This document shows positions 46,577-59,091 of a stretch of DNA of 64,000 nt, piece by piece; within the stretch, counting starts at the first letter, position 1, and each line of letters begins with the position of its first letter. The notes beneath the pieces are model-generated. The model was not told where the DNA came from. It saw only the letters and a list, made by a program, of their open reading frames with translations, and ran no database searches. A program made the position numbers and the translations under genes. Where the stretch lies: positions 20,770,001 through 20,834,000 of the forward strand of contig OZ017804.1 in assembly GCA_963969395.1 (NCBI GenBank). The letters run 5' to 3'. The DNA is from Pseudoscleropodium purum. Lineage: Eukaryota > Streptophyta > Bryopsida > Hypnales > Brachytheciaceae.

Positions 46577-49500
46577 ATGGATCAAGCTCGAGGATCCGGG
46601 AGACGTTTACAACCTTCCAACTCCGACTCGCAGGGCACGGAGCCCGACGTCTGTGCTCTTCTCCATCCCAGCAATAATTTGATTCATGGGCTGTTGTTCT
46701 TTTCTGATTTGGTTTCTGTGTGAAGATTAGTTTAGCGGAGTCACACTTTTGATTTCAGTTGTCGGGAGTGGGGCAGCTTGGAAGAGAGAGTTTCCGTGTT
46801 GGTGCTCGCCATGTTTTATTTCATAATGAGTGTCGGAATCGCAAATTGAGAGAATTAGGGTTTGAGGTCTTGAATTGGCTGATTATGTGTGCGTTTTCTT
46901 GGCACGGGTTTAATTTCAGTTGTCGGAAGTGGCAGCTTGGAAGAAATTAAGTATTGATGCTCGTCATTTTTTTTCTTCTGAAGGAGTGTTGAAATCGCAA
47001 GCTGAGACAATTAGGGTTTCAGGTTTTGAATTGGCCGAATATATGTGCGGTTTTGTTGCACAGCTTCGTTTTCAAATTGTCGGGAAGTTACAACTTGGAC
47101 GAGATTTAAAAAATTGGTGCTGCAATTTTTATATATTTTAAACGAGTGTTGAAATCGCAAACTGATACAATTAGGGCTTGAGTTTGTGAGTTGACCGAAA
47201 GGATGTGCGGTTTGTTTGCCCTTGGAAGAGAAATAGGAAGTCATCGCTTTGAAGAGAACTAGAGTATCGCTTCATTGCTCCTAGCAGCTTGTTATTTAAA
47301 CGAATGTTGAAATTACAAGCTCAGAGGATAAGGATTGAGTTTTTTGAATTGGCCAATAGTATGTGGGGTGTGTTTGCCCTGGAAGTGAAATCGTTGGCCT
47401 TCGAGTTAAGTTGACAGCCTAAGCTCACATTTGTTACCTTGCAAACGTCAACAAAAATAGGTTTAATAATTTATTGACCTTCGAGTTAGCTAAGTGCTGT
47501 AATTTGTTGGCGCTGGTGTATTAGCACTTCAAACCATTGGTGTCGGTACGATCTCTTCATTTATCCTAAATTGGGGAGTCAAGAAAATGAAAATTGGGGA
47601 AATGAGTATAAATTCTTTGGGGAATTAGCACCAGTTTGCTATCCAACACAACTTGGGCTATTGTAATACAGCTTGGGCAGTACGTACATTCAGTTATTAA
47701 CTCCTATTAGCTAATTGGCGTTACTTGGTTTTGTGTTGAATTTTGCCAATCTCGAATGGCTGTAGGTAAATTAGATAAGTGAACTCATAATACCATGTTG
47801 AAAGCGTAGTATAAGAGCTTGAATTGCAATGAATCAGACACCTAAAAGTGTGGGAGGCATATTGTTCCTCATCTATGTCTTCCTTTTTGCCCCTATTATT
47901 GACATTTTTACGAACATTTTATGTGACTGGATTAATAGAAAGTTGATGGTGCATATTTGCAGTTGGAGGGGTTTGACGATTTCACAATTGCGTCATCGTG
48001 GGAGAGGTATGTAAATAACCTTGTGATTTTGTGCTCGTAATCTAAATGCCAAATGGTTTAAGGCAAAACTTAGATATCCTATAACATACGAATTCTACAG
48101 CATTTTGGAAATTGATGCCCAAATAGAAGATGATTTGAATTATCTATATTAGTGACCGTGGAAAGAAAATCCTTAGATCTTTGGCAAACTAATTTAGAAA
48201 CTTCACCAAATATAAAATTTTAATTATCTGTGATCGAATTTTATGATAGTCTCAAATTTGAGATCTAGTCCGCAAAAGTTCTTATTGTAAGGTTTTCTTA
48301 GTCTAAATCTCCATCTAAATAATTAATCTGTAACAATGAGAATATGTAGACACATATCGTCTGAGCATTTCATTATTTAAGAATACATATAGTCGAGTTC
48401 CTATTTGTATAAATACAAAGCCAGCTGATTCTGGTTTCAAAGATCCGACATTTTTTCTCCCATAACTTTCCAGATGTCTGAAAGTAATGCCCAAAGGGTA
48501 TGGACAGGACATATATGTCTGCGAGGCATTTGGGGGCTGAACGAGGAGGTCTCTAAGTGGCAAGGCAATTTTTTTGGTATTTAGACTTATCTTTGGTTTG
48601 TCGTGTTTGCAGATTCATAGCAGGTGTGGAGACTGTGTGTCGTGACTGGATGTCTACTCCGCGGGACGATTTGCTGGTCAGTTCCAATCCTCATATCTGG
48701 TCATTGCTAGGATTTATCAGTTCAGGAGTACACTTTTTGATATTTTTAGAAATGATGGGAAACCTGAAATTGTCACATTTGGTGCTGAGCTCAGTTACTA
48801 TAATTAGAACGTTTAATTAATATATATGTTTTTTGTTAGCGAATGAAGAGGGTTCGAATGCACCAAGGAATGTGTTATCTGGATACCAAATGTAAATGTT
48901 ATGAAGTTTCAAAGACTTATTGGTACTTGTCCCGAAGCCAACTCTTGAAAAGATGTTTAGGTGATCTACATCCTTGTATTCTATACGTACCCATCGTCTA
49001 AGATTTTAGCATGGCAGTGGCGATTATGGGTGTCCCTACCTTAGAATGAGGAAAAATTTGTATTGATAGGCATAGTGCTCGCCAGAAGATGGGCTCCTCA
49101 TGTGCAGGCTTATTTTAGACGGCTGTACTGGTGGCAAGCAGTTTTAAGTTTTGATTTTTCCTTCATGATGTTTGTTGCAATTCATTTAGCAGTGGTACGC
49201 AGGCAGCTGGTGCAGAGAAGGTTGAGGCTGTGGATAACATGTATATAGTGACAAAAGAACTATCATCAGAATCTCAAAATTTTCGCCTGGACTTCTACTT
49301 CCAGGCTACTAGCGAAGGTAAAGTCGTCCTGAGTACATCTACACATTCTGATACGTTTCTCAGAATCGTTTTTGATGAAGGTGTATTAAATTCGTCCACA
49401 AACTTTCTATCAATACTTAGAATGGTTAGTATTTTTTCTGAGGTTTCGGTTCCAGAGTCTTAGTGCTAATGGCTACCTTAAGGATGTTGCTGTAGACATT

Positions 49501-52500
49501 TTTTTCGTTGTCCCATTCGGCTCGAAGATCTGATCTAGTGTTGAAGTTAATCACTACCATGAGGGATGAACCGACAAGGGAATGGTGTGTGTAGATGACA
49601 GGGAGGAGTGGAAAGACGGCTTGCACTCATTGCAAACCTGGTTTAATGTTACAGATTTTCTTGTAAGTTTATTTGACTCTCAGTCTTTGACACTCAGGAT
49701 CTGGATAGTTTTGGTACTGGTGGTTTTGATTTCTGGTAGGAATTATATGTCGATCTTTAAACAACAAGCTGTACTCGTGTTAACTCCACCTGCACAAGCT
49801 AAAGATAGAAAGTACACTTTGGAAGCTAATAGTCGATTATATTAACTATCAAAACAGATTTCTATTGCTCTATTGGCGTAATTTGTTACCTTCCGTGAAT
49901 CTTCCTAAATGAATTATTTCAACTGCTGAAGATTTGGAAGCGACCACTTTTGGCCATTTGAGCATTTTCGAGTTATTTGATTATTTAATCAGGTCTCTGA
50001 CTAATTTTAAACACTTGTGAATTCCATACGTAAGGACTCAGTCTTGTGAGGATGAAAAATTCAGAGCTTCGAGTGAGACTTAGAACTGTATGAAACAGGT
50101 TATCTCACCGTTGGACATAGCCGGCGGAGTAGACCCATCGGATGCTTCCCTACTTCTCAGTACCGTCGCTGTGGCTCTTGCCAATTGTGGCAGGTTAGGC
50201 CCTATCTGACTGAATTCTTATTGTTTATTTCTCTTGTCTCTAGAGCGAACCCACGTGCGCTTTAATGTTTGCGTTCCGTTTTCTGTTTTGGAGACTTCAA
50301 GAATAAGGTTCCCCATGTGTTTTGTAAAACGTATTTTCGAGGGCAGTATCTCTTTCGATGAGTCTTCCTGCTTCATTAGTGAAAATTACTTTTGCAACAG
50401 CCTGGGTTACTGGTCGAACTCTACTGAGCTCAATCACGGCACTGTTTTTATCTTGCAGTCAGTTGCCAGCTTTTGTTCCTGTTCACGAATCTAAACGTAA
50501 AGCCTTTCAAGGGATTCTGGGTACCAAATCCTACTCCGCCCGATTTGAAGCAGACCGCATCACATCTTGGGTTCCAGTGAGATTCATGCATCTGGAGGGC
50601 CTCTATGATCTCTTTGTATCCAAGCTGGTAATTGTCCGTTCTTTTTCTTGTCACCCTTGAAAACATTACTTTATGATTTGCGACCTGCTTGAGTGAGCTT
50701 TGTTTTTTGATTGTCACAGCTCTGTGGGAAATCAGTTCAATGCTTGTAAAACATCTGCGTCAATTCCTTAATGACCGAGCTACGAATAGACAGTGCAATT
50801 GGAAGCTAATATTTGTTTATAGTAACTTTTAAACATGTTCTATTGTTAAAAATATTTAAATGGATTCAGCACCTAGGAAACCACTGATTTAGCATCCTGG
50901 TTTCCTTTACTTCGTGTTTTCAGGCTTTTAAAACAGTAGAAGACTTGACGTCTCCTAACGTAAATGTGGAATTCACGATGCGACTGACGTATCGTACACC
51001 TGCTCCAAGATCTCCAAATGATATCGATGTGGATGCAGAAGGCCGACAAGTACCAGTGAAAAGTTGGGACTCTGGCTGTCCTTGGGCAGATTGGCATTCG
51101 TTGGATGACCCTGTTAAAGGTACCAAATACATCGTATGCTAAGGACCACGGTAATGACAATTGGCCGCAATAATATGTCTTTTTCAAATTTAGTGTGGCA
51201 CTGATGACGCCCTTGGAAGCGCTTATGACCTCCTTGGATATACTTGTTGTGGACCACATTAAATTTCACCCACTGCAATTGAGACCTCCACATTATGTGG
51301 TGTTCAGTGTAATTCTTTCTGGACCATTTTGGGGTGAAGAGCAGTGGTAAAGGGGATTTGCGTAGTTGTAAGTATGGTGTTTGGTGCTCTCCAGTTGATT
51401 CAAGATTGTTTTACAGGATTTGAGCTTGTCACAACATGGAGGCGACGGACAGTTACGAGTTCTTTAGAGATGGCTGAGCATGAGAACGCATCAACATTGG
51501 ACGCTGACAAATGGCTATTATCACTAGTAGACACTCCGAAAGAGTGCGCATTTTCGCACATCAGCTACTTAGTTTCTCTGATAATTTTCTTGGAGATAGT
51601 TGTTTGATAAGTATATATATATAGACACACACACGCATACATACACACATTATGCATTACGAATTTCCTTGAATCTGATATCAGGAACCTATTTTGAAGG
51701 CAATTATGATTGTGCAGAAAAGTTCGTGAAAAAGAGGAGTCAGTTGGCTTTGCGGGTCGCCTTCCATCTCTGGTGCTGGCCTTTCATGTGGCTAATGAAG
51801 CGAATTTTGTGGAGGACTTCGCTGCTGGTAAAAGATTTTTCCCTGGATCTGAATTCAGGCTAATTAATCGTCCATATTTGTTTTTTGCAACTGACATCAA
51901 TTTTATAACTCCCAAGTGCCCAAGCAAAAATTATATGAACTTGGAAAACATATTTCTACTGTTCAATAGTTGACTGTAGTAACTTCAAAAACATATTTCT
52001 TCCTCTCCAGAATGTTGGATATGATTTCTTTGTTACTTTCCTTGAAGCTCCCTAAGTGATTTATTTCCACTCTTCAAGTATGAAAGTGGACATTTTTTTG
52101 CGATTTGAGCACCTCGCGGGTTAAATTCCTAAAAGTGGTGTCGATTGTGGATTACATGGTCTCCTTTCATGATGCGTGTTTTTACTTACTGCAGCGGATA
52201 AGGCTTACATTCAACACATAACTCAATCATTAGACCTTCCTGACCCTGTCGAAGTGGATCGGGTCCTCAAAGACATTTTTCAAGAGGGTAACTTTCCTCT
52301 TCACTTTTTGTATTGATGTGCATGTTTGTGTCTTTGTAGTTTTGTAATATTTATAATGCTCCGACATATTTTCAACCTGTGTCTGCTCTATTGACCAGCA
52401 ACTCTTATCTTATCAAATCAAAGTCGGAAGCTATAGTATTTTAATTCGTGTACGTGGTGTCTTGAGGGAGTCGAACTTTATTTGAACCTGAGCCATTGTA

Positions 52501-55500
52501 CTTCATCATTTCTCCTATAGAAGATTTTTTTTTCGCTGGTAATTAACCATCACTTTGCACATGCATCGCTTGTGGTTAACTTCTTTGTTGAAGTCTTCCA
52601 GACCAAAGAACTACTGGTTGTGGAGAGATGACTCAAGATTATGCACATGGGGTGAAGGGGTCACCTTCTGACTCGCTCTTCTCTCGATTTTGCCTTCATG
52701 CACTCCAATTTTGTGGGTGCAATATCCGAGGTACATCCTGATCAAATCATAATACAGTTTTCCTCAAGTTTTCCTGTTTATTATTGCAACCCCGAAGGGA
52801 AGAGACTTGGCAATGGTTCGAAAATGTAGAAAATTCTGGTGCTTGAAAAGAATGAGACGTGTCCTAAAAGCAATAGTTACATGTCCGTCCCTACTATTTC
52901 AAAGAATGACATTCTTTTACGTGAGAATTATGACATGTTTGTTATAGTAATAGGATATTCTAGGAATGTCAAATAGGGTTTTTGAAATTCTCAATAATTA
53001 TACTTGTGTTGACGGAGGATTGTATTGAGGATTATATGGAGACGTGAAAATCATGCATTTCTAGAGACTCTTGCAGTCAGCTTCTTGTCGCGTAGTAAAA
53101 GATGATTTCTTTCGGCTGAACTCCTTAGAAGAGAGACGTAGTTAGTACTATGTTTCGGAATTCATTCTCCTTATCGAATTGCAAGAGTGCAGGAATCTCA
53201 ATCCTGTGGATTGAATTTGTTCGAGAGGTACGGCTGTTTTGGAATGATGGAGATAGGCTACCACGCATGGCTCTGGATACCCCACCTGACCCGGGTACTT
53301 GCCTGATTCATCAGAAACTGCAATTGGTATGAAAGTTGCTTCCAGTCTCAATCTTCATTTTCAGCATCTGGTTTCCAACCTTATACGCTTCAAATGAGGC
53401 TCATTTGTGACTGCTTTCAGAGTCGTGAAGCGATTCAATGCTGTTTGGTGTCCCCTTGCTTCAAAGGATGGAACTTCATGTTCATTTAATGAAAGAGTTC
53501 CACCTGTGTTTGGCAGCTCCAATTGTGTATTCAACAAAAATCTGGTAAAACCATTGTAGACGACGAATCTAAAACGGAGAAAATTGGCCTATCGCAAAAA
53601 GGAAATGCAGATCCAGAAAGTGTTGTGGAGATTGTTCAAGAGGCAAAGCATCTGAACATGGACTCAGATTCTAATGGAAGTCAGGAGGATCATTCCCCAG
53701 ATGATGTTAGGTGAGTGCCACTAGTCATTATGAGTGACGGTACATCAGTCGAACTTTCTAGAATTTTATACTACATTAGCTTTAAATTACTTCCAACTGA
53801 AGTATTGTCTCATTGGAAACACTGACAAACAATTCCTGTGGCCATTTAAGGCCCTTAAGCCTTGCATGGAGTGTGGTTGCTTCTGTAGTCACACTGATTA
53901 ATTTGCTTCTAATTTTTGGGTGGAGTGCTTGCAGTTCAGAAGAGAACTGGCAAGACACAACCGATGAGCAACTTGAAATGGATTCAGTATTTTCTCCCCA
54001 GGAGGTTCAACGTAAGAGCTCTGGCAATAGTACCAAATTGAAGAACCGCTCAAGCACACCTCGCAATTTAAATGATCCTAATGATAAGGTCATTTCCACG
54101 CTCAATTGTGATTAAATTTCCGAGACTCTGTTTATGTATTTGACTTCTTGCTCATATGAACCTTTCAAAAAGCGCATTTATATCGTGATGTCCAGGACCC
54201 ACAACAATCTTATTTTATTGTGTTGACCCTGGAGTGCCATCAGGGAATGCACATATTTTAAGAATCATCTCTCTTTGTAATTGGAAAGTGCAGATGTTCT
54301 TGTTCATGAATGTCCACCATTAATTGCGTTCCTTATCTCGTTTCTTATCATACGGTTTTTAAATGCAGGAAGGTGTCAACGACCAAACTCGAAGTGAACT
54401 TGTTTCATCAGGTTAGTAATCCCCTTACTTTCGTGATTTTCGGTTTATTAAATGGGTCATAACAGCTTTACTTAAGCTTTGCCGTTTGTCAACAGATATG
54501 GCTGCATTCAAGGCCGCAAATCCAGGTGCCAGTCTTGAAGACTTTGTACAATCACAATCTTCCGAGCACCGGTTAAACCGGTCCGCTAGTACAAGTAATG
54601 TTGGATTAGAGAGCATGACAGGGACTTCTGGAAGGCGGGAGATAGCTGACCTTTCTTCCGAACCTGGTAAGTGGTGGAGACGATTGTGGGACAACAAAGG
54701 TGCAGAGTCAAGAGAATCACAAAAGCCTCCTTTTGATTATATACGTGAGGCAGAAAAGGTTAGTTTATTTTGCTTTGATGGGAATCCTTCCCTTGAAACC
54801 GTAGTTATCTTCACTTTGGAAATTCGGAAAATCTTTGGTCTGTTATGCAACATCTGTGCGCCTCAATTTCTCTGACCAAAAAGTCTCTTCATTCTTTCTT
54901 CAGTCTGGAGTATAGATCTCACTTCTTGTGTAGGAATTCTTGGTTTTGGTGAACATTCTTTTATTTGATGAATGCGATTTAGTTTATTGTTACAAATAGA
55001 TACGGGGTTGCCGACAACTGTTTTCAAGGCAATTAATGCATGCATGCGTATGTTTCAGGTAATTCACTACTTGGACACTGTAAGACCACAAGAATTGGTT
55101 GCTCAGATGTTGGCCGCATCATATTTGCTGGTAGCTGATGGTTTGAGGACAGCGGTGTCCGACTACATGGTGTCGCCAATGTTAGCGCAGCAACTCGAAG
55201 AATTGTACACAAGCTCGGCTTCGCTTCTCCCAACTCTGTACATGCCAAGTAACTACTTTGTCTCTAAACTAAACGTTTTCAGTGATTTGTAGCTTTGTCT
55301 GTATTATGCTAGCTAATCAGTCATGCTTCTCACAACCACAAAGCAACATGTTGGATTTGCTTTAGTTTTTTCCTTAATTTATAAAATTATAATTGTTGAT
55401 TTTAATTTTTCTTATAGACCAATAGGAGTGTTGTAGTTTGTAAATGATAAATGTGTAGTTTTTAATACGACGTGGACTGAGGATTTTCATAGAGATTCAC

Positions 55501-56648
55501 AATACCTTTGTAGAATCTAATAGAATGGGTGTTTTCCTCTGATTGTGACAATTTGTGGTTTGGGGCAGAGCACGAGGGAGAAGGGCACAATCCTGATGTA
55601 CATATAGATCTTCTGCACCTTTGCTCTATGTTCGAGAAAGTCGAAGAAAACATCCTTCTTGCTGTATCGCTGGGACAGAAGTTGAAAGGTGCACCGAGGC
55701 TACTTGCGGATTTTCTGGACAACTACATTGGGAGAAAACCCAACGCAGCTCCACGTTTGCTGGTTCAAGGCATCACTCCTAGGCGGTGGAAGGTGAACAT
55801 TCTTTTTTATCTACTAAAATTCCATCTCAACGTGACTCGGTAGACTTGACAATTTGGATTTGTTAATTTCGAAGCTAGCATTAAGGCAAAATACATGCAA
55901 GAGATGATGCTTGTTGTACAAACCGGTAAATTTTAACTTCGAATGTTTTATTCAAAGTGAGGGACAAGTTTCAGATATCTTTATTAACTTACATGTCGGC
56001 TTACCCTTTCTGCTTTCAATACAAGTCATTTTCCTCTCATAATGTCACAAACTGCACGTGATAATGTAAAGTTCTGTATCATCGTGACAAAACATTGTTG
56101 GATGTAGAAGTGACATTAAAGAAGTAATTTGGGATCACAGGCTTTAGGACGATGGTCTAGAATGTTTTCCACATTTGTCAAACTCATCATCACTTACGTA
56201 TGTAACATTACATTAATTGATTCTTGTAACATTACTCTGATAGCGAGTTCTGAGCTGGGTACGTCCATTCCCTAGAGGGTAGTTGGAGACCATGGGACAC
56301 GATATTAAAGAGGTCTCGCTGTATGATGCCATTCCATGACCTCTCTTATTGTCGGATTGGATACAGGACGGCGGAGCCACCGAAAGGGAGGTGGTAGCAA
56401 CGCTGTTTCCTGGACTTGGACCAACGCAATCGTGGAGGAGAAGTCTGCGAATGGGGAACTTTTTAAACGGGCACGAACCTCTCAGGCGAGAAATCATATT
56501 CAGTGCCCGCTATGACTTGATGGATTATTACCGAGATGGAAGTCGAAGACAACGGGTAAGCACGCAGAATTCCTACACTCACAGGATGTATCTATCTGGG
56601 ACCTCCTCCGATCTCCAGGTGGCGCTCGCAGTTATGTCCACTGATTAG
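46577..56648 (+). CDS. RAB3GAP1: Rab3 GTPase-activating protein catalytic subunit, 20 exons
   Basis: With its partner Rab3GAP2, this protein family stimulates GTP hydrolysis by Rab3-type GTPases and, in animals, also acts on Rab18 in membrane traffic. Exons: 46577-46648, 47963-48006, 48613-48676, 49203-49317, 49595-49662, 50099-50193, 50459-50627, 50924-51119, 51417-51543, 51718-51827, 52195-52287, 52602-52730, 53193-53326, 53517-53710, 53935-54088, 54369-54411, 54496-54758, 55059-55248, 55569-55792, 56367-56648. All are phase-consistent and total 2,766 bases (921 residues). Recognisable blocks are FDDFTIASSWERFIAGVE near the start, ADRITSWVPVRFMHLEGLYD, NASTLDADKWLLSLVDTPKE, DSLFSRFCLHALQF, ILWIEFVREVRLFW, and the C-terminal WRRSLRMGNFLNGHEPLRRE ending in HRMYLSGTSSDLQVALAVMSTD. 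Exon 1 and its donor are the least certain. After the AAFKAANPG block, the conserved EDF-[VI]-RW motif is altered (see findings). Confidence 0.92.
46753..47395 (+). repeat. Four-copy tandem repeat (period about 160 bp) in intron 1 of the Rab3GAP gene
   Basis: Two recurring phrases mark the units. One is TTTCAGTTGTCGGGAGTGG or a variant, at 46753, 46914 and 47069. The other is GAGTGTTGAAATCGCAA or a variant, followed by AATTAGGG, at about 46827, 46984, 47146 and 47302. Spacing is 155-162 bases. The fourth copy is most diverged. The array fills about half of intron 1. Confidence 0.85.
48831..48906 (+). repeat. Family D repeat in intron 3 of the Rab3GAP gene
   Basis: TTGTTAGCGAATGAAGAGGG, a GCACCAAGGAATGTGTTAT block, GGATACCAAATGTAA and GTTATGAAG follow in family order on the plus strand, the sense of the host gene. 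A weaker tail runs to about 48975. Confidence 0.7.
51612..51652 (+). repeat. Mixed AT/AC microsatellite in intron 9 of the Rab3GAP gene
   Basis: A short TATATATATA run passes into ACACACACAC-type repeats with a few interruptions. It lies between the exons ending at 51543 and starting at 51718. Confidence 0.7.
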
Positions 56649-57885
56649 TGCACTTCCAAAATAATTTATTGTTATGGCTTTAATTGGTCGTTGGACGAGG
56701 TTTGCTTTTCACTTTTCAACGAGTCTTGGGAAGCTTATCAGCTGAGAACCATCTCACGTTGTCCCAGCACCTTAAAGAGAGTAGAAAGAAATAATGGCAA
56801 GTCGTTTCAGTGAATCTTAACCCGTAATCCCTAAACCCTTGGGTTGACTTGTCAGTGTATTTTTCAAAACCTGTGAAGTTTGAGGGTTAAGAGTCTAGAT
56901 CCTTCTAGATCTGTAGATTTGTACTTCGATTGATCAAAGGGCTCAAGTCAAGCGTGAGGGTTATGGTTCTGACCTTGTTTGACTAACCAATGACCAATGA
57001 GAGGGTGACACAGTTGCCTTTAAACTTAGACTTGGCATTATCATCACATGCAATGTTAGAATGTTGATAATTGGTTCATTGCTTCTAGACTGCTGAGATC
57101 ATTTTCTCCTTAGTAGTTACAGATAAATCTCGCAGATTCCTGAACTACTTTATCTGGACATGTAATGTGAAATTGTACGTATATCAGTTCAAGACGCCTT
57201 CCTCATGCCGTTGTTTCACGTGAATGTTGTCATTATAGTACTCAGTTCAAGAATGCTGTGTTCATGAAGCTAGTTATCAGGAACATGACTTCTGTGGTCA
57301 CCTTACCGACTGCTTCATGCTCTCACAACTGGAAAGCTTCGCTAAGCAGATGGATCACTCTGAGTCACCTTCCCGTTAACCAAAGAGAGGTCCGCTATTG
57401 TAGATATCATCGGTGTAGCCAAATGACAATCTCCTAATTTGGTATCGTTAATTGAGATGCAAGCTTGGAAAGTGGTACCCAACACAAGTTTAACTCAACA
57501 AAAACGCACATTGGAAGAGGCTAGATTGGAATCAATTACCGATCTCCCCAAAGTCGAAAGCACAATCCTGTCCACAGCACAAAGTCCTAGTTTAATCCCC
57601 CAAACCCAAGAATTCCTGATTGTAAAATGACAAAATCGATTGATCATATTATAAGAATATATAATTCAGATAGGACCAAGACTTATAACACTAGAACCAG
57701 TGAACAATATTGTAAGTGTTCACCATTTAAATAAATGAAATCACACAAAAGAAGACCCCCGTTTGACCAACTACAAACTGCAAAAAATTCACGTATCTTA
57801 CTGTTAGTTTCTGCTCGCTTTCTGTAGCAATTTACAAATTCACGAAAGACACAGTATGTTACAATTAATGCAAATGCACATCTGA
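56649..57885. other. Convergent intergenic region
   Basis: It separates the 3' ends of the Rab3GAP gene (plus) and the kinase gene (minus), so it should hold both 3' untranslated ends. Open frames (for example 57439-57630) have no domain. AATAAAATG-like A/T motifs near 57640-57740 may include the kinase polyadenylation signal. No further gene is visible. Confidence 0.5.
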
Positions 57886-59091
57886 CTACGATGTCATCAT
57901 AAGCCCAAGCTCTTCAACAATTTCACCGAAACTGGGTCGTTTAGAAGGCACCGCATGCCAGCACCTGCCTATCAACGCCCTCACTTGAAGATCCACGAAC
58001 TCTGGTAAGACAGGCCTCTCCCCCCTCAGTACAATGGAATACTCACTTAATCCAACGTTTGCTAAAGGAGCAAACCCTGTGCAAATTGCATAACAAGTCA
58101 TACCAAAACTGTAAACATCAGAGTGGCTCTCGTATGAGTCGATAATCTCTGAGTTCGCATCCTCTCTTCCTGCCAACATTCGCAACACCTCCGGAGATCT
58201 GTAAAACCCAGTGCCAATCGTTCCATCACATTCAAAATCAGCTACATAACACCGAACTGGAGTACATTCTAGGATGAGCACATTCGCCGGCTTCAAATCC
58301 CTGTGCAGAATGTTGCTCCTGTGAAGGACGTGCATCCCCTTGGCAACTTCCCACATCAAATGCTTCCCCTCGCGATCCAGAAACGGTGGCTCTTGGTCAT
58401 GTCTCCTGCGTTTCATTCTGCGCTCTATGAGCTCGTCCAAGTTACAAGAGTATCTTCTCAAGACTAAACCGAACCAGCCATCCCTGAGTGGAGTTGCATT
58501 GTAGATCAGTGCAGAATTGCAAAAGGGGAAGGAATCAAATTTCTCATCGGCCATCCTCTCAAGCATTCGAGTGGACAAGACTCGCATTTGCTCCACCCTT
58601 TTGAAAACTTTCACCACGACGTCGTAGTGGCAGCCATCGTCACATCTCCACGTCGCTTCCAGGATGTCACCTTCGGTTCCGCTGTTGAGTTTCTTGCCGA
58701 GAGTGAGAAAGCGGTTGTAGTCCCCGAAAAAGGAACCCCAGTGGTTTCGAAGACTCTCAATGACTTGCCGGTTAGCAGCTAACGAATGAGCTTCCAAGAG
58801 AAGAGGAGGTGTAGAATTGCGCCGTGACATTCTAAGATCCTTCATCAATCCGCTAACGAATGGATTACAGTGACCTAATATCGACATCCATCTCCTGTTG
58901 ACGCCCGTCGGGAAATGCTCGTCCCTGAGCTTGCACATCGGAAACGTGCAGCGAGAAAGGCAGGAGCCCCCGCAAGACTGACCCAGTCGAAGCGAATCCG
59001 CGCTACCATCTGGAAAGGTACACACTCTTACTAAATTGGCAGCATTGTTGGAACCTTCCTCGTCACTACTTCGTTTGAAACAGGAAGCCAT
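57886..59091 (-). CDS. TKL-like protein kinase with a DFE motif, intronless
   Basis: The start is the ATG at 59091 (MASCFKRSSDEEG). An in-frame TTG further upstream also opens the frame but is not a plausible start. The product has 401 residues. Residues 1-120 are a Cys/Ser-rich region without a known domain. The kinase domain spans about 127-400. It has a glycine-poor P-loop (LGKKLNSGTEGDILEATW), the VVVK lysine at 161, HRDLKPAN with D265 and N270, and ADFE at 284-287 where DFG is usual. It continues with GTGFYRSPEVL (SPE for APE), DVYSFGMTCYAI and the SKRPSF arginine at 385. The overall layout matches plant TKL/tyrosine-kinase-like enzymes. The Mg-binding Asp is retained, so activity is possible but uncertain. 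No transmembrane segment is visible, so it is probably soluble. A degraded partial copy lies upstream. Confidence 0.85.
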   Translation of the reverse strand: MASCFKRSSDEEGSNNAANLVRVCTFPDGSADSLRLGQSCGGSCLSRCTFPMCKLRDEHFPTGVNRRWMSILGHCNPFVSGLMKDLRMSRRNSTPPLLLEAHSLAANRQVIESLRNHWGSFFGDYNRFLTLGKKLNSGTEGDILEATWRCDDGCHYDVVVKVFKRVEQMRVLSTRMLERMADEKFDSFPFCNSALIYNATPLRDGWFGLVLRRYSCNLDELIERRMKRRRHDQEPPFLDREGKHLMWEVAKGMHVLHRSNILHRDLKPANVLILECTPVRCYVADFECDGTIGTGFYRSPEVLRMLAGREDANSEIIDSYESHSDVYSFGMTCYAICTGFAPLANVGLSEYSIVLRGERPVLPEFVDLQVRALIGRCWHAVPSKRPSFGEIVEELGLMMTS

